From: Pyropia yezoensis
Taxonomy: Eukaryota; Rhodophyta; Bangiophyceae; Bangiales; Bangiaceae
NCBI GenBank assembly: GCA_009829735.1
Contig: CM020618.1
Location: 23,979,346-24,043,345, forward strand
DNA: 64,000 nucleotides
Direction of reading: 5' to 3'
The notes below the pieces were generated by a model, which saw only the letters and a program-made list of their open reading frames with translations, was not told the origin of the DNA and ran no database searches. How positions within the stretch are numbered: position 1 is the first letter of the stretch; the number at the start of each line of letters is the position of its first letter. Both the position numbers and the translations under genes were made by a program. Below are positions 32,678 to 45,099 of this stretch, in pieces.

Positions 32678-32979
32678 CACCCGAGGCAGGCAAGCGGACC
32701 TATGGAGCCAACCCGACGCGGGCGCTCGGGACGGCCGGCACCTCCGGATGCATGCTGTGTGGAGACCCCCCACACTGGATGTCCGCATGACCGCTTATAT
32801 TGGAGGAGTGTTGACGGGCAGCGGCGCAACGTAAGGCATCCATTGGGGGGTATCCCGCCAGAGGCCCGGCACCGGGTAGGCAGCAAGCTCCAGGAGGAGT
32901 ACTGGCAGTCGTCGAGGAGGCACCTCCTCTCCCGGATATCCCGGAAGATAGCACCCGGCCGAGCACGGGAAACGAGTAA
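32678..32979 (+). pseudogene. gag: element A gag, 3' portion with disrupted zinc knuckle
   Basis: Continues gag after B. The knuckle starts CMLCGDPPHW as in C, but its last Cys codon is now TGA (32788-32790) and another TGA follows. The end still keeps GGGAAAC (32967-32973), then GAG TAA, which is the shift site of this family. Confidence 0.85.
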
Positions 32980-35900
32980 GAGGAAGGACGACACGGGGTC
33001 GCTGGCGTAACCCTAGCAAGCCACCCCGGACTGCCGCGGGGAAAGCCCCACGGAGAGCGCGGTTGAGCCGACGCCGCATCAACCCCCGGGTACACCTTCC
33101 GGCCCGGACGACACGGCGTCAGGGGATTGATGACCAACCTCCAAGGTTGGGAGGAGAGGACGGGAAGCCCCGTCACATGGAACCAGACAAGGGCCCTGTT
33201 CAGGATGCCCGAGCTATACCGGATATCGGTGTAGGCCACGTACTGTTCACCTTGGAAAACTTCAAGGTATCAGCCACACTGGGGGTTGACCCCCAGTCGA
33301 CCCGATCGTATTACCCTTTACTGGATACAGGGGCTGGACCTAACCTGATCCGGAAGGATACCCTCCCAGACAAGTGGCTCCCGCGAGTCAGAGTTGCTCG
33401 GCGACCCACGATCAAGGATGCGAATGGTCGTCTCATTCGTACGACCGCAGCGATGTCGCTGCGGGTCACCATCGGGGAGCTCACTACGGAAGTTGACTTC
33501 CTGGTGTGTGAGACTCTATCTGTGCCCTGCATACTGGGGTGCACCTTCATCAACGTTCACGTCGATGCAATCCGGTCGGGCCGGAGGACCGTCGAGCTCC
33601 AAGAGGCCGACGGGACGAAGAGAGGACAGACAGCTATCGTCAGGGACCTGACGCTGCAAGGGAGCCACGTTAACGTGGCTGAGGTATACGCAAGCGTGGA
33701 ACCGAGGACACTCCCGCTGGCTAAGCGGACTCGCTTTGAGCCGTTATCGGAGACCGTCCTCCCGGTCAACTGTGACCTCGCAGGCATCTGCAGAGTCCAG
33801 TCCAACCTACGAACCTACAAGCGCCATGGGTTTCCCATGGCCAACGGTATCGTAGACCTCTCAGCGGGGGGGTTATCACTGCTCGTGTTGGCGAACTATC
33901 GCCGTAAGGCAGTCACCCTTCCTAAAGGGACTATCCTCGGGATCGCCGAGCTCTACGAAGGAGACATCCACACCCCTGACAAGGAAGGTCAAGTGGAACC
34001 ACTTGAGGTGCTGGCGGTCACCGAGACCATCGAGCTGCAACAACCCGATGACGGGAAGCCTATCCCATCAACAGCGCCGGCGGACATTCCGCCGAAGGAC
34101 CAGGAAGCCTTGAAGGCACTGGCCGAGGCTGACCTCGACCACCTTCCCCCTTCGGTAGCTGATGGGGTACGACGGATGTTAAGAATTCATGGCGTCATGT
34201 GGACCGGCGGGGCGCTGGGTACCATTGGGGCAACCCAACACCGTATAGACCTGGTACCAGGTGCACGACCAGCACGGTCGCAACCGCATCGCGCGGGAGC
34301 TACGCGCGGGAGCTATGCAACGAGAGATCGTTGATGGAGAAGTGAAGAGGATGAGCGAATATAAGGTGATCCGACCTTCGATGTCGGAGTGGGGCGCCCC
34401 AGTCGTTATCGTACCGAGGAAGGATCAAACCCCTCGGTTCTGCATCGATTATCGACGCCTCAACTTGGTTACCAAGAAAGACTCATACCCTTTACCAAGG
34501 ATGGACGAGTGTATCGACTCGCTCGGGGAAGCCACAGTGTTCACCACTGTCGACTGCAATGCCGAGTACTGGGAGATCCCAGTTGCGGAGGAGGATATCC
34601 CCAAGACGGCGTTCGTCTGTCACAGTGGAGTGTACGAGTTCCTAAGGATGCCCTTCGGCTTGTCCAACGCCCCCGCAACATTCCAGCGGGCCATCGACAT
34701 TATACTGTCGGGAGTCAAGTGGCGTAACTGCCTGGTGTACTTGGACGATGTCATCGTCTTCTCGCGTAACATGGATGACCATGTGCAACATGTCGACAAG
34801 GTACTCACCCTCTTGCGGAACGCCGGGGTGACCCTGCGCCTCAAGAAGTGCGCCTTCTTCCAGCAGACCGTCGAGTATCTGGGTCACCAGATCACACCAG
34901 GTAAACTGGGAGTGCTCGAAGCTAATACCCGGGCACTCCAGGATGCGCGATACTCGACCACCCAGACACAGCTGAAAAGCTTCCTGGGGATGTGCAACGT
35001 ATACCGACGGTTCGTCAAGGACTTTGCTCGTATAGCCAAACCGTTAACGGTTCTGACGAGCAGCGCCTTGCCAAAGGTACTCCAACCTCCCTCGCCCAGC
35101 GAGGGAGAGGCATTCGAGCCGCTCAAGCAAGCTCTGCAAGACCCACCCGTGCTTGCGTTGCCGCATAGACGCGGGACCTTCGTCATCGACGTCGATGCCT
35201 GCGATACCCAAGTGGGATGCACCCTGTTACAGGGAGAGACAATCATCGGTACCGATAATGCTATTCCAGACCTACATCCGGTGGGGTACTTCAGCGGGAC
35301 ACTCAACCCGGCTGAGCGTGACTGTAGTGCCACCGAGCGCGAGTGCCTCGGAGTCATACGGGCAGTGCAACTGCTCCGGCCATACCTGGAAGGTTCCAGG
35401 TTCATCGTGAGGTCCGACCACGAGCCTTTAGGATGGCTTCTCAACCTTTGTGACAAGAATTCCGACAGCCACGGTCGGCTAGCCCGGTGGAGGCTGAAGA
35501 TGGCCGAGCACGACTACCGGACCATATGTAAGGCCGGCTCTACCTATCATTTGGGAGACGCGCTGTCGCAACTCGATACACCGAGCGGGGATACCGGACG
35601 GGTGGACGAGGACATCCCGGTTGTACCGGTTTGCATGGTAGGTAATGCCACCCAAGGTATGGTTGACCATACCATGGCACATTTTGCGTGCCCATTGACC
35701 CTCGCGGACTTCCGCGAGGCACACGCCAATGACGATGACTGTAAACGCCATCGTGCTAACCTCCTGGCCGGCACGGCCGGCATCTTCTCCGAGAATGAGG
35801 ACGGACTCATATACCGGCGGGCGCCCGCCGATGGACGACACCAGGTCGTGGTTCCCGTGTCCTTACGACAAGCCGTCATGGGACGAGAACACGAGAACCC

Positions 35901-37167
35901 CACAGCCGGACACCCGGGGGGTTCGCGCATGTTCGCAGCAATGCGAAGGTTCTTCTACTGCCCAGCAATGGCCGTCGACGTAATCGACCACGTCCGGGGA
36001 TGCCACCTGTGTGCACGGAATCGCATGAGTCTTCATAGGCGGGCATCCGCTATGAAACTGTTCCCCCCGGATGGACCCAGCGAGCAAGACGCTATCGGCA
36101 TACTCGGGCCGCTTTCGGTAACGGAAGAAGGGAACAGGTACATCCTGGTCATGTCCGACCGCTTTACTAAGCTGTCACGGGCAGTAGCAATCCCGAACGA
36201 TACGGCGTACACCATCATGAACGCAGTGGTTGACCACTGGATCAGTGCTTACGGAGTAATGAAGCAACTCCTCTCCGGTAACGGAGCAAACCCTACGTCC
36301 GCATTCAGCACTAAGGTCCTGGGCATGTTCGGTATCGAACCCCGTCGGGCATCCGACTACCACCCGCAATCCAACGGGCAGGTGGAGCAGTTCAACCGCA
36401 CCATCGTCAAGATGCTACAGTGCTACGTGGCCGAGCACACGAACACTTGGGACAGGCTTCTGTCCGTGCTCACCCTGGCATACAATGCCAGGCCACATCG
36501 GAGCACAAACATCGCTCCGCTCGAGTGGGTCATGCCCTTAGGCGTCGGTAACCTGACGCTGCCGCCAGGCAGGTGCAGTCGGTATGATACACCGAAAGGC
36601 CGACCGGCCGAACGCATCCACCTAGCTTGGTTGGCCAAGCTATCGTGGATGATTCCTAAGCTCAAGGGTGCCCTTGACAGAACACAACTTCGATACAAGA
36701 AGAACTTCGACGCCCGACTACGGGTGCGCAACGCTACCCTGGTAACAGGTGACTGGGTCTATATCAGACACCAGAAGTTCCGGGGCAATAAGCTTATGCA
36801 ACCGGTCAAGGGACCGTACCAGATTCTCCACAGAGATGACCACTCTGTTATCTTACACTCCGATACGGAGATCCAACGCATCAGTGTGAGTGATGTCACA
36901 CCTGCTCCGAAGCCGGAACAGCCTGAGCCGGTACCGGCTGGGTTGCTACATGAAGCTCTTACAACCCACCGGTCAGATGACCCGGTGGGACCGGATGGGA
37001 TTCCATACCAAGTAGAGAGCGTGGTCGGACACACCGACCCGGACCTACCAGGACCCTGGTACGTCAAGGTAATGTGGGTCGGATACGACTCACCCACCTG
37101 GGAACAGGCGGCGAATATACCCCGCCAACTTCTCATGCCTTACATGAGGCGACGACGCCTACTGTAA
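32980..37167 (+). pseudogene. pol: element A pol (PR-RT-RH-IN-chromodomain), inactivated
   Basis: Protease LLDTGAGPNLIRK is coded near 33322. RT runs FCIDYRRLN to YLDDVIVFS (about 34740). RNase H (IDVDACDTQVG), integrase and a C-terminal chromodomain (WYVKVMWVGYDSPTWEQAANIP) follow. At about 34296-34320 a 13-bp tandem duplication (CGCGGGAGCTACG) not present in C shifts the frame, splitting the ORF. RT has NAEYWEIP where C has NAGYWQIP. The integrase Asp codons are lost: AIDILG in C is AIGILG here, and LLSDNG is LLSGNG. Confidence 0.92.
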
Positions 37168-37761
37168 CAACCCAATCGACACCGACTTCGGCTGTTGGGG
37201 GGTGAGGCATATACCTGCTAAGTAGGGTGTCACATGGATTCGGCAAGACTTAGGTTCACTAAGTTGGAGCGGACTTAGGCAAACTAAGTAAGCTACTGAC
37301 TTTTACAAGCTTACTTGAAGGAGATTAATAACTCCGATAATTTCAAAGTGACCTGAGGCTTACACCAATGTAAACCTTCATCCATGGGGCAAGTGACGGA
37401 CCAAGGAAGGTTGACCGTCATGGCAAACTAAGTAAGCTACTGACTTTTATAAGCTTACTTGAAGGAGATTACTAACTCCGATAATTTCAAAGTAACCTGA
37501 GGCTTACACCAATTTAAACCTTCATCCATGGGGCAAGTGACGGACCAAGGAAAGTTGACCTTCATGAGTATTAACCAACCAGGATGGGTTGAGGGCGCGA
37601 GGAAAAACCGAGGCAGGCCACAGCTAAGTCAGACGGGGTACTCCCCAAAGGCGGGCATTGGTATCATGCAAACGCCCCAGCGGGGGATGAGATTATACTC
37701 ACTACTACCCGGCCACCATAAGGGTCACCGGGTCCCTCTCCCTCACAAACAATAGCACTCC
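37168..37761. repeat. element A convergent-end spacer with 144-bp tandem duplication and hairpins
   Basis: Lies between the stop of pol (+) and the stop of the antisense gene (-). Positions 37278-37421 and 37422-37565 are two copies of a 144-bp unit. CTTAG...CTAAG hairpins precede it, as in C. Confidence 0.8.
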
Positions 37762-40102
37762 TCAGTGGGTAGACCCACTGCCCAAGGGAGGCCACTCACG
37801 CGTAAACGCGTACACCTCCATGCTCCACCGGTCGGCAATCTCGCGACGGTCAAACGCCCGAGTTACCTCGGTGCATAGCTTGACAAGGGTGCTGCGGCCA
37901 GCCTCCACGTCCTCCAGAGCTGTCTGGAGGCGGTCCAGCAAGCCCTCGAAGCAACGCGCGGAACCAACCAGCGCAGCATTTGGGGGGATATCCACCCAGC
38001 TAACAGAGAGACCCTCACGCATCTCGCGGGCAATGAGGGCGTCAACGTCCTCATACCATAGACGGGGACCCCCGTCACGCATGACAGGGGCGGAAGGTGA
38101 CACTGGCGCAGCCAGAGGGGCCACAGGAGCCGACACGGCCACCACCGGAGCCGGTGGCGCCTGATACGAGGCCCGATAGGACCCCACTGAAGGGGCTTAA
38201 CCGTAAGCCTGGCAGGGCTCCGCCCGACGACGGGACACCTCACGCTCCCCACCCGCAGAGTCCCACTCTCGGGGACGACGGCCAACCGCCACCGGTATCG
38301 TGTTACCGAACCACGGGGCGAGGACCTGAAGAGGGTCATGGATAACCATGGGAATGCCCAGGTCAGGAACAGCCTAGGTGGACGCCCACCCACGGCAATT
38401 GGGCTCACGCGACTGAGTACGCCGGATGCGCAACGAGTGACAAGGCAAGGGGGCAGCCCCAGCCTGCAGATCCCGGTACGGGGGAAAAGTCAACACCCCA
38501 GCCCAGTTCACGGCATCGTGAACGGCCAGCAGGGCCTCGAACTCCCGGGCCAACCCGGTCTTGACAGCGATCATGTCTACGCCCAGCTGCCCGATATGCC
38601 GACGGACACCCGTCGGAAGATGAAACAGGCGCCTCTGCCGACGGACGGTCAGAAAGAAGGAGGAAGCCTGCCCGAGGGTAACCTCAAGGGTGAAGGTCAC
38701 CTGCAACGGGAGGACCGGCCGGGAGGCCAGCACACTACCGAAGTATCGGAGACAGAAGCCGGTGTCAAACCGGAAAGCAGGGGCGCGTTCGCACCCCTCC
38801 TGCCACAGAGGCGGGCGCACGGGAGTGTACACCGGCGCGAGACCGTAACCGGTCCGCAACGCACACGTTATATCGGTGCGGTACGCATCCGCCATGACAC
38901 CATGGTTGCGTCGCCAGCTCGACGCCGACTTCAACCCCGCCATGGGCGGGTACGGGGCCGTCAACGTCAGATACGGGAATACCCCCGGGAAGTACTCAAA
39001 CCCGGGATACCGGCCAGTATCGCCCACCATCTCCCCAAACGCCACAGGTGCCACCGCCGACGCAACCCCCCGAGCACTAGCCGGGTAGTCAACCTCCCGC
39101 GGCAACGCGGGGGCAACCAAGTCGCATATCCCGAAGGCGGAGTCGAGGAAGACTTCACCCCGCCCCACCAGGGTGCGCCAGAGCTGCGCATGCCGGTCGT
39201 CCGGATGACTCAGGACCCAATGATGTTCCACCCGGACCGCATTCGGCTGGTTGACCAGCCGCACCAACTCCCGCTCCCAACTCGGGTCCAGTTTGACGCG
39301 CCGGGAACACCCTCCACGGTGACGCGGCTGGTGAGAGTCCACCCGCATCCGCCCAGCGGAGTCCATGGACTCCTGCACAGTTAAGCCTCAAACCCGAGCC
39401 ACCAAGTCGGACATCGACATGGCGGGTTGACCCGCCGCCAAGGCGACGCCGCCACCCAGCGGGGCAACCCGGGCCCGCCCAGGAAGAATCGAGGGCGCTG
39501 GGGGAAGCCCCACCGGCAGATGGGCCGGTGCCGTAGGCGCACGGGGCCGAGGAGGAAGAAGAAGGGCGGGCGCCCGCCCGGAGTAGCTCCCGGAGTCCAC
39601 CGCCATCGCGGAAGACACGTCTTGACCACCTGTCGCCCGCGGCCCCACGGGCAGAGCATCGCCGCCACCCGGGCCCGACGTGGGCACAACGGGGACGGAG
39701 GGGGTAGACCCTTTGCCCGCCTCCACGGACACACCACCAACCGGGCGGGCACCCGCACCGTCTTGACCCGCCGTCCCGGCCGGGGTGCCGCCACGACCGT
39801 CCGACACACCGGCTGCGCCGTCTTGGGATAGAGCCGCGCCGACACCGGCGACAGGAGCCATCCGGGTCGCCGGAGGAATAGGAGTAGGGGCAGCCGCTAC
39901 ACGCGTTCGACCGCCACCCGACGGAGCCGTCGTGCCGCTGCACACGGACGACAACTCGGACGGTTACCCGGTCTTTGTCCTCCGACGAGCTCGCCAAGGA
40001 GCACTCGGCAGCGGTGGCGGAGACGGGAACGTCGTCCTGCATTACCTCCTCCTCCTCAAGCAGGAGGTCGTCCTCGCCCCCGGGCACCTGGGGGTCCGAC
40101 AT
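37762..40102 (-). pseudogene. element A antisense ORF, degenerate
   Basis: Minus-strand counterpart of the antisense gene of C. From the ATG at 40102 it begins MSDPQVPGGEDDLLLEEEE, then shifts frame near 39960. From there it runs in one frame with in-frame stops (for example at 39388 and 38374) to the same final TGA as in C. Long blocks are nearly identical to C, such as APVYTPVRPPLWQEG and FHLPTGVRRHI. No known domain, no signal peptide and no membrane span is seen, so it is not an obvious envelope protein. Confidence 0.8.
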
Positions 40103-40688
40103 GGTGGAGCCGGGGTAACAGGAGCGCCCCGTGCCAAAAAGCCGCAGCCGGCTCGACCCGGTACAACTAACGCTCGCGGACGAGCCAGGGAAGCGCGGGC
40201 ACCCGCGATTATAACCACACAGCTCAGCACGAGCGATACGGCAGCGCGGGACGACCCGCGCCTGCCGAGCTACGAGGACGCTGCAGCGAGGCACCTGGAT
40301 CGGGGCCACGCCCCCCCACACGGGGTAATCAAGGGGGGTCACCGCCAACCGCCTCCACGCGACGCAGGCAGCTCCCGCCCCCCACTCAATCGTCCACACG
40401 AGAGGGGCCCCCCCACCACCAGACGCCTGGTGGCGGATCCGCTTGCACCACCCCTCGCAAAGGGGGGTCGTGAACAAAAACCCGCATCGGGAATTCAACG
40501 TTCCGGAAAACGGATCGTGTGTGAACCACACAAAGGGGAGCACCCCCCTCAGACAACTTCGAAAAGGGGTGTCTGTCGCGACAGGGCGCAAAGCTCCACC
40601 CGACTGGTAAACGGTCACGCGACCCACTTACATTCGGAAACCCGAATGCAACTCGACCCGAGGACGGGCCGAATCTAAGGGGGGGAAA

Positions 40689-41050
40689 TGTAGCAATATG
40701 GTTGACCGTATTGTGACCCTATATTAGGGGGGCTACTTCTAACCCTTAACTTTCAATTTGGGAGTCCGCACTGGTCACGGTATCCATAAGTTACGTATGA
40801 CCAGAGAGACTTGCATCTTGGGGTGGAGGGTAGTTAGTAGTGTCTCCGAGGGTTTATAACGAGGGGGCCGGCGGCGAATCCACCGCCGGCCAAGGTAGAA
40901 CAACAAACCCCTTCCATTTGGGCTCCCATCTTGGTCCCATGGCTTGCGCTTCAAGTACAGCAACCTTGGCCTCCCGGTGACGTTGATGCCGATCCCCCTT
41001 GGTGAGTGTGCCCTGAGAGTGGACGTGCAGCGGATACCGATTGTGTTACA
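40689..41050 (+). repeat. element A 3' LTR
   Basis: 362 bp, ends GTTACA (the 5' copy has GCTACA), followed by TCGCC. Preceded by the polypurine tract AAGGGGGGGAAA at 40677-40688. Confidence 0.95.
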
Positions 41051-41055
41051 TCGCC

Positions 41056-42240
41056 CCCCCCGTCGCCGTCGCCGCTGCAGGCTCGCGCGTGGGGGGGAGG
41101 GGCGGCGGAGGCGGCGGGCTGCGGGGGCGGCGGCGGCGCGCTTCCCGCCGGGGTGGGGCGGGGAGGTAGGGGGGCTGCCGGGCCGCCGCGGGCGGCCCCG
41201 CCGTGAGCGTGGGGGCTCGCCGTCTCTGCGGGGTGGGAGGGGGCGCGGCGGCCGCGTAAGCGGGCCCAGCCCGTCCCGGCTGGTGTGGGGGGGAGGGGGG
41301 GGGAGGGGGGCCGCCAGTGTCGCTATTTGGGGGGGGGGGGGCGGGAGGGAATAAAAGGGGGATTCTGGGTGGAGCGCGCCGCGAGTAGGCGGGTGCGGGA
41401 CCTGCCGGCGGCTTTGGCGGTGACGGCGGCGGCGGGAGCGCTGGAGGGGGCGCACCACCTGCCTGTGGAGACCTCCCAGTGGGGGGGGGCGTAAGGGGGG
41501 GGGGGAGGGCAGGGGGAGAAACGGGGGGTGGCACACGGTCCGGTGGGGGGTCTGGTGAGGGCGGCAGCCGCGGACGAGGGCGGGGCAGGGGGGGGGGGGG
41601 GGGGGGGGGTGAAGGAACCACCTCTCCCCTCGCTGTGGGGGGACGGGGGACTAGCGAGGGGGCCCTCCGGATGGCGACGGGGTCCGGCCGGTCGGCGCCC
41701 CGGCAGGCCTTGGCGTCGCCGCCGTCGCCGGCGCGCCCGCGCCTCGCCGTCGCGGCGGGCGGTGGCGGCGGCGTGAATGCGGGGACTCACCCAGTCGGAC
41801 GTTCCTCTTCGAGGTAGCAGAGGAACAAGGGGTTGCCGGGCTCGTCATCCAGCAGTCACAGGGAGCGCAATTCCCGTCGTAGAGTCCAGACAATTGGTAC
41901 TGAGTAATCAGGCCAGGGTGTTTTCGCGGACGCGCTTTAAGTTGGGCTGGTTCCAACCGTGGCGGACGCTGGCTCCACCGCTTCCTGCGCGCGACGCTCG
42001 CGACCGTTGGCCTGCCGCTCGCGGCGAGTGCCGCCCCGCGGCGCCGACGCCGGCCATCGTCGCTGGCGTACGTGCGGCTGAACGGCTTGCCCCGTGTGAG
42101 TCCGCGGCGGCCCGCTGTTCTCGTTCCTCCCACCGCCTTTCCCTTTGCCTGCTGAAGCGCGCCGTCCTGCCATCTGGCTGCGCGTCTCCCGGACTCGAGC
42201 TGCCTGCTGTGCATGGTGCTTGCGCTCTATTTGCGCTGAG
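41056..42240. other. GC-rich upstream region with G homopolymers
   Basis: Begins right after element A. Rich in G runs, including 22 uninterrupted G at 41588-41609. Open frames are Pro- or Gly-rich and unsupported. The second half is the likely promoter and 5' UTR of the gene at 42241. Confidence 0.5.
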
Positions 42241-44439
42241 ATGAGTTCACCGCGCGTTACACCGTCCCGGTCGGCCGGGCGCGGCGGTTCTGGCGCAGCT
42301 TCCGATGGTCGGCGCCTGTCGGCGGGATCACGGGCTTCCGCAAGGGAGCTGTCGGCGCGCATTGCTCGAGTGACCGCCGGTCAAGATAATCTCGTGACGG
42401 CGCTCGAGAGTGCGCAGTTGCGAGCCAACGTGCAGGACGACTACCTGAAGACGACCGGCAAGCTTCCACCTGACTCTGTGCTCCAGACGTCCGCCGAAAG
42501 GAGGACGGTGGAAGGCGAGATTCGAACGTACAATAAGGACCTCGACGAAGCGAACGAGATGATTTTTGCCCTTGAGGCCGAGCTGGGGACGAAGAGGCCG
42601 CCGTGGGCTCGGAGTCTTCCCATCCTCCCTGCTGCTTCGTCTCAGGCTGGGGGGGCATCTGCCAGCGTCGCACCGCTGCCGTACCCACCCAGCTTGCGAG
42701 CGTCTCCGATCCTGCACACCTTCATATCCCCGTCACGCCCGGCCTCTGTCTCTTCCCGGTCTGAGCGTCGGCCTTCAGGACCGTGTGCACGCGTGATGCT
42801 CGCGCATGATCCCACCGACCCACCCCGCATCTTCCCCGCATTGCGGCCGGAGGAGGCTTCTGTATCGGCGGCTGTGGCCAACCAAGAGGCACCTCGGCCT
42901 CTGCTGGAGTCGTTGGTGATCGTGAGCGTGACCGGCAAGGGCGTGCTGGAGCAAGCCTCGTCGGACGTCTACCCCGACGTGCGGACGGTGTCGTCGGAGA
43001 TGGCCAAACTGGACGAGGCCTACAAGCCCGACAACGTCAAGGTGGGTCCGCGAATGAAGCTGGGGCATCTGCACCTGCCTGCCGTGCACTGCTCGGACTT
43101 GTGCGAGGTGGACGTGGTGTACTACATTGAGTTCGAGAATGTGCGGCGAGTGCTCGCGGTGCACGAGTTCAATGCCCCAGGGGTCGCACCTGGCGTTGCT
43201 TTCCAGCAAGCCGCCAAGTATGCCTGCGCAGCAGCAGCTGGGTTGTGCCAAGGTGGTGTGCCCTGGGCCGAGGTCGTGGCGCCGCTGATGGTGTCTACCG
43301 GAGTGCTTAAGCTGCGCGGTGCGGCGTACATGGCGGACCGCCTCTTTCCCGTCGCTGTTGCAACGAGCGCTACCCTCGACCTTACCTCCAAGCACGGCGT
43401 CGTTGCCGCTCACTTGTACCGGGTCAAGGCGGCGGAGCAGGTGAAGCGGTTCGTGGAGCTGGTGCGTGGCGCTGCCGTCTCGCTTGCGTTCGTCTCCCTC
43501 CGGGAGAACGTGTTTCCTGAAGATGGGGGAGGCTCGGCCGTTCCGAGGAACTCTCCGACGTTCTCCAAGAGCCCCATCTGGCCCAAGTGGGGCGTCGTTT
43601 CATCCGTCATGCCCGGTGGCCTGGTTGCCCACTTCTCCCACCTGTACAGGGCGTTCCAAACACTCTACTCCAGCCCTGCGTCGCCGCATGTGTGCTTCCC
43701 CTTTTGCGTTGCGACGGGCATCGAGAGTGCTACTGCTGGCCCCGCCGGCGCTTCTGCGTTGCTTTTTCCCAACCTCAAGGCGGCTGCGTTCCGATGCAGT
43801 CTGCCCGACAAGATCCACGTCGCCCGCATTTACGTGACGGCGCTGGTCGTAGCACTCCGTGCGATCCACGGTGCCGGGCTCATCCACGGAGACGTTCACG
43901 TCAGCAATGTCATGTGGCGGTTGTCGGCCGATAGAGGTAGCGTGGAAATCAATGTGATCGACTGGGACACGGTATTTTTCGCCTGTGATGGGGGGCCCCA
44001 ACATTGGGCAAGGAGGTGGAAGAACAAGCCGAAGTGGCGGCCCTACAAGTAACGACGGACGGTATATGTGCGCAAGGCGGTCGCGATCCGTGCGCTCGAT
44101 GAGTTTATGGTGGACACGTTGGACTAGTTTTGCAGCGAAGACGAGCAGCGGTGGCAGAGCTGGCTGGCTGCGGCCAACGAAGAGTGTGACATGGGCCAGC
44201 TCAACGAGGCTTTTATGTCGATGCAGAAGCTGTACGCGGACTACAAGGGTCTACCAGACGCTGACGACACTGGTTATGTGGACGACGGCTCCACCGAGCA
44301 CAAGGGCGTCAGCTCACTCGCACGAGGTGGTCCTGCTGGTAGCGATTGGGGCGCAGCTTCGGTGGAGTCGTCGAGTCCGCCCCGGCTTGCGAGGAGGAAG
44401 TGCGGCCGCGACGAGCCCGATCCTGGGACAGATGCGTGA
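42241..44439 (+). pseudogene. coiled coil + nuclease-like region + protein kinase-like protein (Crinkler/CR-effector-like architecture)
   Basis: From the ATG at 42241 the frame is open for 603 codons to TAA at 44050-44052. Residues about 35-120 form a heptad-rich coiled coil. About residues 290-400 contain CEVDVVYYIEF, then RRVLAVHEFNAPG and FQQAAKYACAAAAG. This D...E-x-N plus Q-x-x-x-Y order resembles a PD-(D/E)XK nuclease core with Asn in place of the usual Lys. The C-terminal part has a kinase catalytic loop HGDVHVSNVMW (HxDxxxxN) and DWD in place of DFG (NVIDWDTVFF). After the TAA the same frame continues convincingly (VRKAVAIRALDEFMVDTL, then a TAG, then EDEQRWQSWLAAANEECDMG) to 44439. 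The natural protein was therefore longer, and two stops now cut its kinase C-lobe. REase-kinase fusions of this type are known from Crinkler-type effector families; the nuclease call is tentative. Confidence 0.6.
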
Positions 44440-45099
44440 TGGTCCCCGGTCGTGGTGGGTGGCGGTCAAGTTGACGGCGTCGACGGTCGCGTCGGTGACC
44501 ACCATGCCGTCGGCGGCGATATCGCCACGGCCGCTACCCGTTACGCCGCCCTCGCCGCCCCCGGTGCCGCTGTCGTTGTCGCCGCCTCTGCCGACGGCGC
44601 TGCCGCTGCCGGCACCGATGAAGCCGTGTATGCCGGAGGTGCTGTGACCGCGAACGAGCGCGGGGCTGTGGTGCAGCGGCCACTGCAGCTGCCGTGCCAC
44701 CCCTCCGCCACGGGCGCAGCGATGGCGGCGGCAACGGTTGGGCCGGGGACGGTCGGGCCAGCGATAATGGCGGCTGCAGATGCGACGGAGGGGCGTTGCT
44801 GCGCCCCCCCTGGCAGCTCCGAGAAGCCTATCTTTTTCGTCCCAGGGCTGCGCAAGGCCGCTTGTTGAGAGGCCTGCCATACTGTCGGCAGCTATGTTGT
44901 GCGGCCGTACCAGTGACCTGCACGCGGGCAGGCGCTGCCACCAGCTGCTGTAATTCCAGCACCAATAGAGTACATTAAACTTGTTGCAGTTGAATCGCTC
45001 GCAGTTGGATTTCGGAGCGCGTCCACGGGAGCGGCATTTGCTTGATTCTGAAAAGGTTCTGCTCCTCATTCTGGGACGCAGTGCGTGAAGGCCTGACTG
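44440..45099. other. intergenic, low-complexity ORFs only
   Basis: Both strands show Ala/Gly- or Arg-rich open frames caused by GCC repeats at about 44480-44780. No gene is recognised. Confidence 0.5.

Larger units (their letters stand above)
20849..41050 (+). mobile_element. gypsy chromovirus element A, decayed, with element B nested inside
   Basis: LTRs of 362 bp (TGTAGCAATATGG...GCTACA) with the exact 5-bp duplication TCGCC at 20844-20848 and 41051-41055. The LTRs differ at roughly a dozen positions (about 96% identical). Without B the element is about 10.8 kb and collinear with element C. Gag has several in-frame stops, pol has a 13-bp tandem duplication causing a frameshift, and two integrase catalytic Asp codons are mutated, so it is dead. 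Like C it has an antisense coding region between pol and the 3' LTR. Confidence 0.95.

Noticed and set aside
34261-34334. The overlap of two pol frames in A as another programmed frameshift
   Set aside because: Comparison with C shows a 13-bp tandem duplication; the frame change is a mutation.
37278-37565. The 144-bp tandem pair as a CRISPR-like or satellite array
   Set aside because: Only two direct copies inside element A, with no spacer structure; it is a local duplication within a retrotransposon.
37762-40627. Interpretation of the antisense gene as a retroviral envelope
   Set aside because: No signal peptide, transmembrane span or cysteine pattern, and it is on the opposite strand to pol.
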